This document shows positions 7,857 to 16,181 of a stretch of 39,022 nt of DNA, one piece after another. Both the position numbers and the translations under genes were made by a program. Source of the DNA: Planctomycetia bacterium (GTDB lineage Bacteria; Planctomycetota; Planctomycetia; Pirellulales; UBA1268); assembly GCA_026401035.1 (NCBI GenBank), contig JAPLNR010000049.1:1-39022 (forward strand). The letters are read 5' to 3'. Every line of letters starts with the position of its first letter. Within the stretch, counting starts at the first letter, position 1. The notes beneath the pieces were generated by a model. It did not search any database, had not been told where the DNA came from, and worked only from the letters and a program-made list of their open reading frames with translations.

Positions 7857-8822
7857 ATGCACAGCAGCCATCCAGAGCATCGTCACGGTGACCATGGCCA
7901 CGCACAGGCGTGTGGCCACGCGCACGGCCACGCCCACCTGCTGCCCGACGGCGGGCTCGACCGGGCGATGGCGATCGGCGTGGGACTCAATACCCTGTTC
8001 GTGGTCGCGGAGATCGTCTGCGGTTTCTTCGCCGGGTCGCTCGCGCTCGTGGCCGATGCTGGGCACAACGCCGGCGACGTGATCGGCCTGCTCCTGGCCT
8101 GGGGCGCAAGCTGGCTGGCGCGGCGGCCTCCCTCCGAACGCTACACGTGGGGCTTCCGCCGCACGACGATCTATGCCGCCCTCGCCAATGCCGTGCTCCT
8201 GCTCACGGCCTGCGGGGCGATCCTCTGGGAGGCCGCCCACCGCCTGCGGACGCCGGAGCCGGTCGCCGGCCTGCTGGTGATCGCCGTGGCGACGATCGGC
8301 GTGGTGATCAACACCGCGACCGCGCTGCTCTTCATGCGGGGCCAGCGGGATGCCAACGTCCGCGGTGCCTTCCTCCACATGGCGGCCGACGCGGCCATCT
8401 CCGCGGGCGTGGCCGTGGCCGGAATCCTGATCCTCGTCACCGGCATGGCGTGGATCGATCCGGTCGTCAGCATCGCGATCACCATGGCGATCGTGGCCGG
8501 CACCTGGGGCCTCTTCCGCGAGAGCGTCGACCTCGCGCTCGACGCGGTGCCGCGCGGCATCGAGACGGGCGCCATCACGACGGCGCTGGCCGCGATCCCG
8601 GGCGTGGAGGAGGTGCACGACCTGCACGTCTGGGGCGCGAGCACGTCGGAAGTGTCTCTCACCGTGCACCTCGTCGTGCCCGACGGCACGGCGCACGAGA
8701 CCGTGCTGCCGGCCGCGGAGGCGCTGCTGCGCGAGCGGTTTCACATCGACCACACCACGATTCAGCTCGAACCCGCGGCCGCCGGCCGGGCCTGCGTCCA
8801 ACGCCCCGCGGGAACCCTGTAG
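7857..8822 (+). CDS. Cation diffusion facilitator (zinc/cobalt/cadmium-type exporter)
   Basis: A 321-residue metal/proton antiporter of the CDF family in the inner membrane, CzcD/ZitB-like. The first 30 residues are His-rich (HGHAQACGHAHGHAH), as in zinc-type members. There are six predicted membrane segments. The transport-site motif HxxxD is present in TM2 (DAGHNAGD, H70 and D74) and again in TM5 (HMAADAAIS). The C-terminal cytoplasmic domain carries HDLHVWGAS. These features support Zn(II)-type export, with Co or Cd also possible. The TAG stop (8820-8822) is the first part of a palindromic repeat, so the last residues (RPAGTL) abut it directly. The gene is divergent from the MarC-like gene and convergent with the DUF2867 gene. 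Confidence 0.93.
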   Translation: MHSSHPEHRHGDHGHAQACGHAHGHAHLLPDGGLDRAMAIGVGLNTLFVVAEIVCGFFAGSLALVADAGHNAGDVIGLLLAWGASWLARRPPSERYTWGFRRTTIYAALANAVLLLTACGAILWEAAHRLRTPEPVAGLLVIAVATIGVVINTATALLFMRGQRDANVRGAFLHMAADAAISAGVAVAGILILVTGMAWIDPVVSIAITMAIVAGTWGLFRESVDLALDAVPRGIETGAITTALAAIPGVEEVHDLHVWGASTSEVSLTVHLVVPDGTAHETVLPAAEALLRERFHIDHTTIQLEPAAAGRACVQRPAGTL

Positions 8823-8900
8823 GACAGGCTTCAGCCTGTCGTGCGTTGTGACAGGCTGAAGCAGACCGGGCCAAATCCGACAGGCTGAAGCCTGTCCTAC
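8819..8900. repeat. Palindromic repeat cluster (locus 2)
   Basis: There are three units. 8819-8840 is GTAGGACAGGCT, a TC loop and most of the complementary arm. 8850-8862 is a partial unit. 8879-8900 is a unit in the opposite orientation ending CCTGTCCTAC. The cluster fills the whole gap between two convergent genes. The outermost bases at each side give the TAG stop of the gene reading in: CDF at 8820-8822 and DUF2867 at 8897-8899. The units can fold into stable hairpins without a U tract and may act as bidirectional terminators or mRNA stabilisers. Confidence 0.88.
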
Positions 8901-10327
8901 TTGCGAACCGCGCGGCGGACGATACCCGCGAGCATGTTGCGAAACACGAGTTCGTGCAGCGGCCAGATGGCATACCAGTAGACGAGGCCGCCGAGCCCAC
9001 GGGGATCGAATACGGCCGTCTGGTGAATCGTGACATCGCCGTCGCGCGGCACCACCTCGAACTCCAGCCAGCCACGGCCGGGCATCTTCATCTCGGCCGC
9101 CAGCCGCAGCCGCCGCGGCGGCTCGCAGAGCTCCACCTGCCAGCAGTCGAGCACGTCGCCGGTGACGAGTTTGTCGGGATCGCGGCGGCCACGCGACATG
9201 CCCGGCCCGCCGATCGCACGATCCATCCAGCCGCGGAGCGTCCAGAGCCAGTCGCAGGCATACCAGCCGTGCTTGCCGCCGATCCGCTCGATCGCCGCGA
9301 AGGCGCGGGCCGGCTCGACCGCCACGACGGTGTGCCGATGGTCGACGAGCCGCGTGCCTGCAGTGCGGCCGCCGTAGCGATGCGGCAGGTCTTCGAGGTC
9401 GGCGAAATCGGCCCAACGCTTGCCGGCGAACGACGTGTCTTCTTGGATCATCGCCTCGCGGACGGCAACCGTGAGCCCCCGCGGCTGCACCGCAAATTCC
9501 TGCACGGCGGCGTTGTTGGTCACCACGGTCGGATTCTTCAGCCCGTCGATCAACTTTCGTCCCACCTTGGAATATTGGGGCGTCACCAGTTTCAGCCAGA
9601 GGCTCGAGAGCCGCGGCGTGAGCACCGGCACCGGGATCATCAGCCGCCTGAGGCCTCGCTGCCGGGCATACTCCTGCATGATAGCGCCGTAGGAAACCCT
9701 GTCCGGACCGCCGATCTCGAAAATCCGTGGCCGCCCAGGTGGCAGGTCGACTGCCGCCGCCAGATAGGCCACGACGTCGGCGATCGCGATCGGCTGCGTG
9801 GGCGTGGCCAGCCAGGCCGGACAGATCATCACCGGCAGCCGTTCCACGAGCGTGCGGACGAGATCGAACGAGAAGCTGCCGGCGCCGATGATGATCGACG
9901 CCCGAAACTCGACGACATCGAGGCCGCTGGCCCGCAGGATCGCCCCCACCTCGTGCCGGCTGCGGAGATGCGCCGAGAGCGTGTCGTCATCGGCACCCAG
10001 GCCGCCGAGGTAGATGATCCGCTTCACGCCCGCCGCCTTCGCGGCCTCGGCAAACCGCTCGGCCGCCAGCCGGTCGGCCCGCTCGAAGTCGACGCCACTC
10101 TCCATCGAATGGACCAGCCAGTAGGCGGTGTCGATCCCGACGCAGGCCCGCGCGAGATCGCTGGGATCGGAGGCATCCCCCGCCAGAACCTCGGTATTGG
10201 GCCCCGTCTTGCCCGCGAGCTTGTGGGGCCGCCGCGCGAGGCAGCGAACGACATGGCCGCTGGCCTCGAGCTGCTCGAGCAGCACGCCGCCGACATAGCC
10301 CGTGGCACCGGTGAGCAGAATCTTCAT
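8897..10327 (-). CDS. NAD(P)-binding SDR-like protein with C-terminal DUF2867 domain
   Basis: A 476-residue two-domain protein. Residues 1-290 are an atypical short-chain dehydrogenase/NmrA-like Rossmann domain, opening MKILLTGATGYVGGVLLEQL with the TGxxGxxG nucleotide-binding motif. The remainder (from about 320) resembles DUF2867, with runs such as HGWYACDWLWTLRGWMDR and GLGGLVYWYAIWPLHELVF near the end. The combination is widespread and its substrate is unknown; it is often annotated as a nucleoside-diphosphate-sugar epimerase without evidence. I chose the ATG at 10327 because the Rossmann strand starts immediately there. The stop codon TAG is supplied by the palindromic repeat at 8879-8900. 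Confidence 0.85.
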   Translation of the reverse strand: MKILLTGATGYVGGVLLEQLEASGHVVRCLARRPHKLAGKTGPNTEVLAGDASDPSDLARACVGIDTAYWLVHSMESGVDFERADRLAAERFAEAAKAAGVKRIIYLGGLGADDDTLSAHLRSRHEVGAILRASGLDVVEFRASIIIGAGSFSFDLVRTLVERLPVMICPAWLATPTQPIAIADVVAYLAAAVDLPPGRPRIFEIGGPDRVSYGAIMQEYARQRGLRRLMIPVPVLTPRLSSLWLKLVTPQYSKVGRKLIDGLKNPTVVTNNAAVQEFAVQPRGLTVAVREAMIQEDTSFAGKRWADFADLEDLPHRYGGRTAGTRLVDHRHTVVAVEPARAFAAIERIGGKHGWYACDWLWTLRGWMDRAIGGPGMSRGRRDPDKLVTGDVLDCWQVELCEPPRRLRLAAEMKMPGRGWLEFEVVPRDGDVTIHQTAVFDPRGLGGLVYWYAIWPLHELVFRNMLAGIVRRAVRK

Positions 10328-10376
10328 GGAAAGTACCGCCACAGAGGGTCGGCCCGGATGGCCCCGGACGCGGGGA

Positions 10377-11231
10377 TCACGGATTGTCGACTTCAAACGC
10401 GCGATCCATGAGCCGTGGATCGCCAGACTTGAGGCCGTAGAGAAACCAGCGAACCCGCTGCTCGCTGGAGCCGTGTGTGAAAGCGTCGGGCACGATGTAG
10501 CCCTGCGACTGCTTCTGGATGCGGTCGTCGCCGATGGCCGCGGCGGCGTTCACGGCCTCGCGGATGTCGTCCTCGTCGACGGTGCCGGCAAAGCGGGCCA
10601 CGTGGTGCGCCCAGACGCCGGCTAGGAAGTCGGCCTGCAGTTCCATGCGGATCGACAGCTTGTTGTAGTCGCGCTCCGACAGCCGTGGCCGCATCGACTG
10701 CACCTTATTGGAGATGCCGAGCTGGTTTTGCGCGTGGTGGCCGATCTCGTGGGCGATCACGTAGGCCTGCGCGAAGTCACCGGGCGCGCCAAACCGCCGC
10801 TTGAGTTCGTCATAGAACGCCAGATCGATGTAGACCTTCTTGTCGAGCGGACAATAGAAGGGCCCCGCGGCGGCGCTGGCATTGCCGCAGGCGCTCCGCA
10901 CCTGCCCGGTGAAGAGCACGAGCGTTGGCGGCGCATAACGGCCGCCGAAGTTCGGAGGAAAGAGCTTGCCCCAGACATCTTCGTTGTCGGCCAGCACGAC
11001 CCGCACGAATTGCGAGAGCTCGTCGTCGACGACATTGCCCGGCGCCTGCTGTGGGGCCGGCGCAACGATCTCGGGCGCCAGCTGCGCTACCTGCTGCGGA
11101 TCGACTCCGAGAAACATGAGTGCGAGCATGAGCAGGATCGTGAGCAGGCCTCCGCCCACGATCATTGGGGCAGCCCCCTGGCTGCGACGATCCTCGAAAT
11201 TCTTGCTCTGACGACGACCTTCCCAGCGCAT
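10377..11231 (-). CDS. YpfJ-type neutral zinc metallopeptidase
   Basis: A 284-residue membrane-anchored protein of the YpfJ/KPN_02809 family. After a basic start (MRWEGRRQSKNFEDRR), residues 22-42 form one transmembrane helix. The soluble part contains HEIGHHAQNQLG with the zinc-binding HExxH at 161-165, and CGNASAAAGPFYCPLDKKVY, a conserved family stretch with two Cys. The domain probably faces the periplasm. Substrates are not known for this family. A GGAG Shine-Dalgarno sits upstream of the ATG. The next gene upstream in the same direction (MFS) is separated by 220 bases holding a hairpin repeat, so co-transcription is doubtful. Confidence 0.9.
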   Translation of the reverse strand: MRWEGRRQSKNFEDRRSQGAAPMIVGGGLLTILLMLALMFLGVDPQQVAQLAPEIVAPAPQQAPGNVVDDELSQFVRVVLADNEDVWGKLFPPNFGGRYAPPTLVLFTGQVRSACGNASAAAGPFYCPLDKKVYIDLAFYDELKRRFGAPGDFAQAYVIAHEIGHHAQNQLGISNKVQSMRPRLSERDYNKLSIRMELQADFLAGVWAHHVARFAGTVDEDDIREAVNAAAAIGDDRIQKQSQGYIVPDAFTHGSSEQRVRWFLYGLKSGDPRLMDRAFEVDNP

Positions 11232-11300
11232 TGGCTTTTTTCTCCGAAAAGGGTGGCGGACTGATAGAGCATGAAATGTACCACGTCCCGATCCCGGACT

Positions 11301-11443
11301 GTGCTGACAACCCGCATTGGTCGCCGGGACGGCAGAAGTCGCGTCGCGTGGATTTTTCGCAATGGCGTCGGACGGCGATGCTGTCCCCGGCTCGGCGAAA
11401 ATTCCAAATGCTCCTCGAGCTTCCGCCGATCCCAGCTCCTCAG
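11301..11443 (-). repeat. Dispersed hairpin repeat, copy C (inverted)
   Basis: Read on the minus strand, this copy begins CTGAGGAGCTGGGATCGG, continues GAAGCTCGAGGAGCATTT and ends CGGCGACCAATGCGGGTTG. The interior holds an inverted repeat, GGATTTTTCGC (11350-11360) facing GCGAAAATTCC (11395-11405). The hairpin bases differ from those in the other copies although the end blocks are conserved. It lies between the MFS and metallopeptidase genes. Confidence 0.7.
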
Positions 11444-11451
11444 TGAGCGGG

Positions 11452-12843
11452 TCAATCCTCTGGCAGCGGGCGGCCCTTCGTTTCCGGGAGGAACGCCAGG
11501 ACCACGAGGCCGAGCAGGAAGATCACGCTCATGTAGGAGCAGGCATTGCGGAAGGCGATCAGCTTGGCCTCCGGCGTCGTGGCGTTCGCCTTGAGGGCGG
11601 CCTGCAGGCTACCGAGCGTGAACGGTCCGCTGGCGGCGAAGAAGCGGCCCACGTTGTAGCAAAAGCTCGTGCCGGTGCTGCGGAGGCTCGTGGGGAAGAG
11701 CTCGGGCAGATAGATCGCAAACCCGGCGAACAGGGCGAGCTGGCAGCCGCCCATCACGGCGCTCATCCAGATGTCGTTGCGGCCGTTGAATAACTGGAAG
11801 TAGCCGACCGTGGCGACCATTGCCGCGACGAAGGCGATCGCGAAGGCCCGCTTGCGGCCCATGCTCTGCGCAAACCGGGTGAACAGGAGCATGCCAACGA
11901 AGGCCCCGAGGTTTTGCACGATCGAATTGACGCCGATCCAGAACGTCTTGCGGCCGGCGATCTGATCGGCCGGCACACCCTCGGCCTCGAGCGACCGTGC
12001 CATCACGTCGCCCACGAGTTCGGGGCTGAAGAAACCGATGCCCCAGAGGCCGATCACGCCCGAGACGCAGAGCACCATGCCCAAGAGCGCTGGCTTGCGC
12101 CACCGCGGATTACCGAGCAGCGAGGCATAGGATCCGAACTTCACGCCGACGGCCCGCCCCGCCTCCCGCGCCTTCACCCACTTCTCCGGCTCCTTGAGCC
12201 GGATCTGGATGAACACGCAGAGAAAGGCCGGGATCGCCCCGACGAGAAACATGTATTTCCACGCCATGCCCGGCTGGATCGCCTTGATGCTCTCCAGGTG
12301 GCCGAGCGTCATGCTCACGATGCCGGCCATCACGTTGCCCACCGCCGAGAGCGCCTGGAGCAGGCCGAGGGCTCCGGTGCGGGAGCGATCGGGCAGCGTG
12401 TCGGCCACCAGCGCCACGGCCAGGCCGAAGACGCCGCCGACACCGAGGCCGGTCAGAAATCGAAACAACGCGAAGTCGATCCAGCCTTTCGAGAAGGCGG
12501 AGAGGCCGGTGCAGACGGAGTAGATCAGCACGGTGAGCGTGAGCATCTTCGCGCGGCCGTAGCGGTCGCCGAGCGAGCCGAAGATCAGGCCGCCCGTCGC
12601 CCAGCCGGCCACGAAGATGCTCGTGGCGTAGCCGCCGTAGGTGATCGGATCCATGCCGGCCGGCAGGAGCGCCTTCATCGCCGAGCCCCGGGCCAGCAGA
12701 AAGAGCTGCTGGTCGAGGCAGTCGAACAGCCACGCCAGCGACGCCACGGTGAACACGAACCAGTGATAGGGCGTCAGGTCGCGATACCAGGGGCCGTCGG
12801 CGGATGCATGCGTCGACGACTTCGAGCGGGACAGGTCGGCCAT
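11452..12843 (-). CDS. Major facilitator superfamily transporter
   Basis: A 463-residue inner-membrane protein with about 12 hydrophobic segments. The loop between TM2 and TM3 has GSLGDRYGRAKML, the MFS signature, and the second half has a weaker equivalent (TRFAQSMGRKRAF). The acidic run WLFDCLDQQLF in TM1 and an RFLTGLGVGGVFG segment place it near the metabolite:proton symporter (sugar or organic-acid) group. The substrate is unknown. The next gene upstream in the same direction is a Gfo/Idh/MocA oxidoreductase (117-base gap), which fits uptake and oxidation of a sugar-like compound, though this is inference from position only. Confidence 0.9.
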   Translation of the reverse strand: MADLSRSKSSTHASADGPWYRDLTPYHWFVFTVASLAWLFDCLDQQLFLLARGSAMKALLPAGMDPITYGGYATSIFVAGWATGGLIFGSLGDRYGRAKMLTLTVLIYSVCTGLSAFSKGWIDFALFRFLTGLGVGGVFGLAVALVADTLPDRSRTGALGLLQALSAVGNVMAGIVSMTLGHLESIKAIQPGMAWKYMFLVGAIPAFLCVFIQIRLKEPEKWVKAREAGRAVGVKFGSYASLLGNPRWRKPALLGMVLCVSGVIGLWGIGFFSPELVGDVMARSLEAEGVPADQIAGRKTFWIGVNSIVQNLGAFVGMLLFTRFAQSMGRKRAFAIAFVAAMVATVGYFQLFNGRNDIWMSAVMGGCQLALFAGFAIYLPELFPTSLRSTGTSFCYNVGRFFAASGPFTLGSLQAALKANATTPEAKLIAFRNACSYMSVIFLLGLVVLAFLPETKGRPLPED

Positions 12844-12960
12844 GACGAGTGGTATCCAGAAGAGGGGAGCGGGCCGCGCACGGCGGGGAACGCGAGCATG
12901 GTCGATCGTCGCGGCGCCACTGTCAATTGCCCGGCGTCAATCACCACGCCGGCCGTCGGG

Positions 12961-14037
12961 TCAGTCGACCTTGACCAGCCGGCCCGTGCGGGCCGACTTG
13001 TAACAGGCCTCGACGATCGCCACCGCCTTGCGGCCCTCGAGCCCGTCGAGCGTGGGCTGGCGGCCGGCCTGCACGGCGGCGAGAAAATCCTCGAAGTTGC
13101 GGGTGTGGCAGTCGTAGTTGATCGCCATCGGATCGGCCGCGCCGCCCGACGTGCTGCTCGCGCCGCCGAAGGCCTCCCGCGTGGCGTCGTCATCCGCCGC
13201 CGCGTTGCGAAACCGCCACGTCACAAGCTGCTCCTCCGCGATCTCCGCGGTGCCATCGCGGCCGCCGAAAAGAAACCGGCGCAGCTGCCCCGGATAGAGG
13301 CTCGTGGCGGCGAGCAGCTGCCCGACCGCGCCGTTCTTGAACCGCAGGATCGCGACGCAGGTGTCTTCCACCTCGAGCCGCTCGGGATCGTGCGCCCTGA
13401 CGGCCGTGAGCGCCATCACGCTCTCGACGGGATTCTCGCCCGGCGCGAGCCCGGGCATCGTGCCGCCGACGATCCACTGCAGGGCATCGACGCCGTGGAT
13501 CGACTGGTTCATGAGCGCGCCGCCGCCGTCGAGCGCCTTGGTGCCCTGCCAGCGGCCGGGCCCGTAATACGCGTCGTCCCGCCACCAGGGCACGTAACTG
13601 GCCGCCACGGCGATCGCGCCGAACCGGCCGGCCGCCGCCGCGGCGTGCACCGTGCGGACCACGGGATTGAACCGCTGTGGAAAGATCGCGCCGAGCGTGA
13701 TGCCGGCCTTCTGGGCCGCGACGATCATCCGGTCGATCCGCCGGAGCGAAATCTCGAGCGGCTTCTCGCAGATCACGTGCACGCCGCGGCGGGCGGCCGC
13801 GAGCACGGCCTCGAGATGCGCGCCCGAGGGCGTGGCCACGGTCACGAAATCGGGTTTCTCACGCCGCAGCATCTGCGCGGCATCGGCGTGCCAGGTGCAG
13901 CCAAACTCCGCGGCGAAGGCCCGCCCCTTCTCCTCCGTGCGGCAGCACGCCGCCACCAATTCAACGCCTGGAATGTCCGCCAGCGCCCGCGCATGAAGCC
14001 GCGCGATCGCACCGATGCCGATGATGGCCGCCCGCAT
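12961..14037 (-). CDS. Gfo/Idh/MocA family oxidoreductase
   Basis: A 358-residue NAD(P)-dependent oxidoreductase. The Rossmann motif is clear at the start (MRAAIIGIGAIARLHARAL), EKP is at 91-93 (ICEKPLEISL), and the C-terminal domain includes GGGALMNQSIHGVDALQW, the usual helix bearing the catalytic-site His. The ATG at 14037 has a good GAGGAG Shine-Dalgarno about nine bases upstream. The two family members in the window diverge in their glycine motif and pocket, so they are not a recent duplication. It may be transcribed together with the downstream MFS transporter. Its substrate is unknown. Confidence 0.93.
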   Translation of the reverse strand: MRAAIIGIGAIARLHARALADIPGVELVAACCRTEEKGRAFAAEFGCTWHADAAQMLRREKPDFVTVATPSGAHLEAVLAAARRGVHVICEKPLEISLRRIDRMIVAAQKAGITLGAIFPQRFNPVVRTVHAAAAAGRFGAIAVAASYVPWWRDDAYYGPGRWQGTKALDGGGALMNQSIHGVDALQWIVGGTMPGLAPGENPVESVMALTAVRAHDPERLEVEDTCVAILRFKNGAVGQLLAATSLYPGQLRRFLFGGRDGTAEIAEEQLVTWRFRNAAADDDATREAFGGASSTSGGAADPMAINYDCHTRNFEDFLAAVQAGRQPTLDGLEGRKAVAIVEACYKSARTGRLVKVD

Positions 14038-14117
14038 GGAATTCGCTCCTCAGGTATCGAGAGAAGCCTATGAGTGTCCGTAAAACCGGCGTGCAGTTCC
14101 AGCCAGCAGCCGCGCAG

Positions 14118-14143
14118 GCCGTGCGGCAGGACGGCCGCCCTAC
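14118..14143. repeat. GC-rich palindrome at a gene end (second repeat flavour)
   Basis: GTGCGGCAGGACGGCCGCCC followed by TAC is an imperfect palindrome whose outer bases (GTAGG on the minus strand) give the TAG stop of the upstream secreted-protein gene at 14140-14142. Arm sequence differs from the GACAGGCT family but the arrangement is the same. Confidence 0.45.
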
Positions 14144-14847
14144 TTCCACCTGTAAAAACAGTCGAAGCAGCGATCGTGGAGCCGGTGGTACCAGGCGAAG
14201 TGGCAGTGGTCGTGCGTGCCGGTTCGCGGGTTGCAGGGGCCGCGGTAGATCGGCCCGCCGCTGGGTACCCCACGGACTCCCACGAGATCGTAGGGCTGCG
14301 GCGGTTCGCTCGGATGGCACGGTGGCGGCGGCACGCACGGCGGCAGCGCGTAAGGCTCGCAGCCGACGTGGAGCGGCTCGACCGGCGCATACCAATCGTA
14401 AGGCGAGTCGCTGCGGCCCGGCAGCATCTTCGCAAGCACTTCCGCCGCATCGCGACCCGTGACTTCGGGGGCGATGAGCGGTGTGCCGCGGAGTGGATCG
14501 GGAATGCTCCCATTGGGCAATGCGTCGAGTTCACGCTGCGCCGCCGTCCGTCGCCTGCCGGACGGCGTCAAAATGTCCTCGTCTTCCCCCACGTCGCCAC
14601 GGGGGATGTCGAAGGGCCCGGATGATTCGGCCGGCGACGCGGCGGCAGACGGGGGCGTGCTGCCCGGGTCGCCGGGGGTGTCGACCCCCGTGAGCGCGAT
14701 CATGCGCGGCACGCGGCGCGGCACGGTGATCGGCATGGAGAGCGGCGCTTCCGGGGCCAGCGGCAGCGGGTCGGCGGCCCCGATCGGCAACACCCAGGCC
14801 GCAGCCCAGAGCAGACAGGCGATTTCCAGCCAGCGACGCGGTATCAT
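14140..14847 (-). CDS. Secreted Pro/Cys-rich protein of unknown function
   Basis: A 235-residue protein I do not recognise. It starts MIPRRWLEIACLLWAAAWVL and continues PIGAA, a typical signal peptide with probable cleavage after GAA. The middle is rich in Pro, Ser and acidic residues, and the C-terminus (from about 165) is rich in Cys, Pro, His and Tyr (CVPPPPCHPSEPPQPYD, then CFDCFYRWK at the very end). Seven or more Cys in the last third suggest disulfides or metal binding outside the cytoplasm. The ATG at 14847 follows a GGGGGAG Shine-Dalgarno at good spacing. It is divergent from the CinA/nucleotidyltransferase fusion gene, with 179 bases between the starts. Confidence 0.7.
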   Translation of the reverse strand: MIPRRWLEIACLLWAAAWVLPIGAADPLPLAPEAPLSMPITVPRRVPRMIALTGVDTPGDPGSTPPSAAASPAESSGPFDIPRGDVGEDEDILTPSGRRRTAAQRELDALPNGSIPDPLRGTPLIAPEVTGRDAAEVLAKMLPGRSDSPYDWYAPVEPLHVGCEPYALPPCVPPPPCHPSEPPQPYDLVGVRGVPSGGPIYRGPCNPRTGTHDHCHFAWYHRLHDRCFDCFYRWK

Positions 14848-15026
14848 TTTTGAGTTCTCCCCCACCATCCAATCGGCTGGCCAGGAACGGTCGCTGGAGC
14901 AGGTTTTCGTCGTCGGCCACGCGACTGGCAGGCGGGGGGAAATCGGTGGACAGGGCAATCCACCGACGCGTGGATGCCACACCGTCCAGCCGGAAGAGTC
15001 TGCTGCAACCGCCCGCATCAACACCC

Positions 15027-16181
15027 ATGCAACTGCCCGATCCGATCGGCATGATCGAGTCGCTCGAGCGCACCGGCGCCCGGGTGGTGCTCGTCGCCAC
15101 CGGTGGCGGCTCCGCGGCGCTCTCCCATCTCGTGACGACGCCCGGCGCGAGCGGCGTCGTGCTCGAAGGGATCGTGCCGTATGCACGCGAGGCGGTCGAC
15201 CGACTTCTGGGCGGCCCCCAGGAAACCTACTGCTCGTCGCGGGCCGCCCGCCGGCTGGCCATGGTCGCCTGGCAGCGGGCCCGCGGCTATGGAGCCGAAC
15301 CGGGGGCCGCCGTGGGCGCCGCGGTCACCGCCAGCCTCCGCACCCGCAAGCCGAAGCGGGGCACCCACCGGATATTCGTTGCGGTGCAGACGCTCGCCAG
15401 AACGACCGTCGCCTCGTTGGTGCTCGACAAAGAAGCCCGCAGCCGCGACGACGAAGAGCAGGTGGCGGCGAGCTTGCTGCTGGAATGCCTGGCGGCCGCA
15501 CGTGCAGACGCCGCACCGCACCCGCTCCTGTCGGGCCGGCTTCGCGCGGGGGAACGCGTGGACATCGAGAGCACCACCGCACCGGAGGCCTGGCAGGAAC
15601 TGCTGGCGGGCCTGCGCCGCGCGGTGAAAGCCGACGACCCCACCGCCCTGCCGGCGACGGATCGGCTGCTCTTTCCGGGCGCGTTCGATCCGCTCCACGA
15701 AGGGCACCGGCTGATGGCCCGGGTGGCGGAGGAGATCGCCGAGCGCCCGGTGGAGTTCGAGCTCTCGATCACGAACGTCGACAAGCCGGCCCTCGATTCC
15801 CTCGAGATCGAGTCGCGGGTCGCACAGTTCGCGGGCCGCTCCCTCTGGCTGAGCAGGGCCGCGACATTCCTCGAGAAGCTCGAGATCTTTCCCCAGAGCA
15901 CGTTCGTGCTGGGCGCCGACACGTTCGTGCGGCTCGCCGATCCGAAGTATTACGGCGGGTCGACGGACGCGGCGGACCGGGCCGTGCGAACGATCGCCGC
16001 CAACGCCCGCGGACTGATCGTCTTTGGCCGCGCCCGCGACGGAGTGTTCGAGGACGCGGCGAAGCTGCCCGTGCCGCAGGCGCTGCGCGACGTCGCCTAC
16101 TTCGTCTCGCAACGGGAATTCCGCCTGGATATCTCGAGCACGGAACTGCGGAGCAAGCAACTGGCATGCGAGACATCCTGA
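15027..16181 (+). CDS. CinA-like domain fused to a NadD-like nucleotidyltransferase
   Basis: A 384-residue two-domain protein. Residues 1-165 resemble the C-terminal domain of CinA (PncC, NMN deamidase): TGGGSAALSHLVTTPGAS, then VPYAREAVDRLLG. However, the ExSxTGG Ser is Val or Ala here (LVATGG, 23-28) and the Lys of the usual NEAK is Val (REAV), so deamidase activity is doubtful. Residues 213-384 are an adenylyl/cytidylyltransferase with GAFDPLHEGH (218-227, the HxGH-type motif) and ISSTELR (369-375), the NadD signature. Transfer of a nucleotidyl group to a mononucleotide such as NaMN is the expected chemistry. I chose the ATG at 15027, where homology starts. The 3' end overlaps the next gene by 16 bases. 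Confidence 0.85.
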   Translation: MQLPDPIGMIESLERTGARVVLVATGGGSAALSHLVTTPGASGVVLEGIVPYAREAVDRLLGGPQETYCSSRAARRLAMVAWQRARGYGAEPGAAVGAAVTASLRTRKPKRGTHRIFVAVQTLARTTVASLVLDKEARSRDDEEQVAASLLLECLAAARADAAPHPLLSGRLRAGERVDIESTTAPEAWQELLAGLRRAVKADDPTALPATDRLLFPGAFDPLHEGHRLMARVAEEIAERPVEFELSITNVDKPALDSLEIESRVAQFAGRSLWLSRAATFLEKLEIFPQSTFVLGADTFVRLADPKYYGGSTDAADRAVRTIAANARGLIVFGRARDGVFEDAAKLPVPQALRDVAYFVSQREFRLDISSTELRSKQLACETS

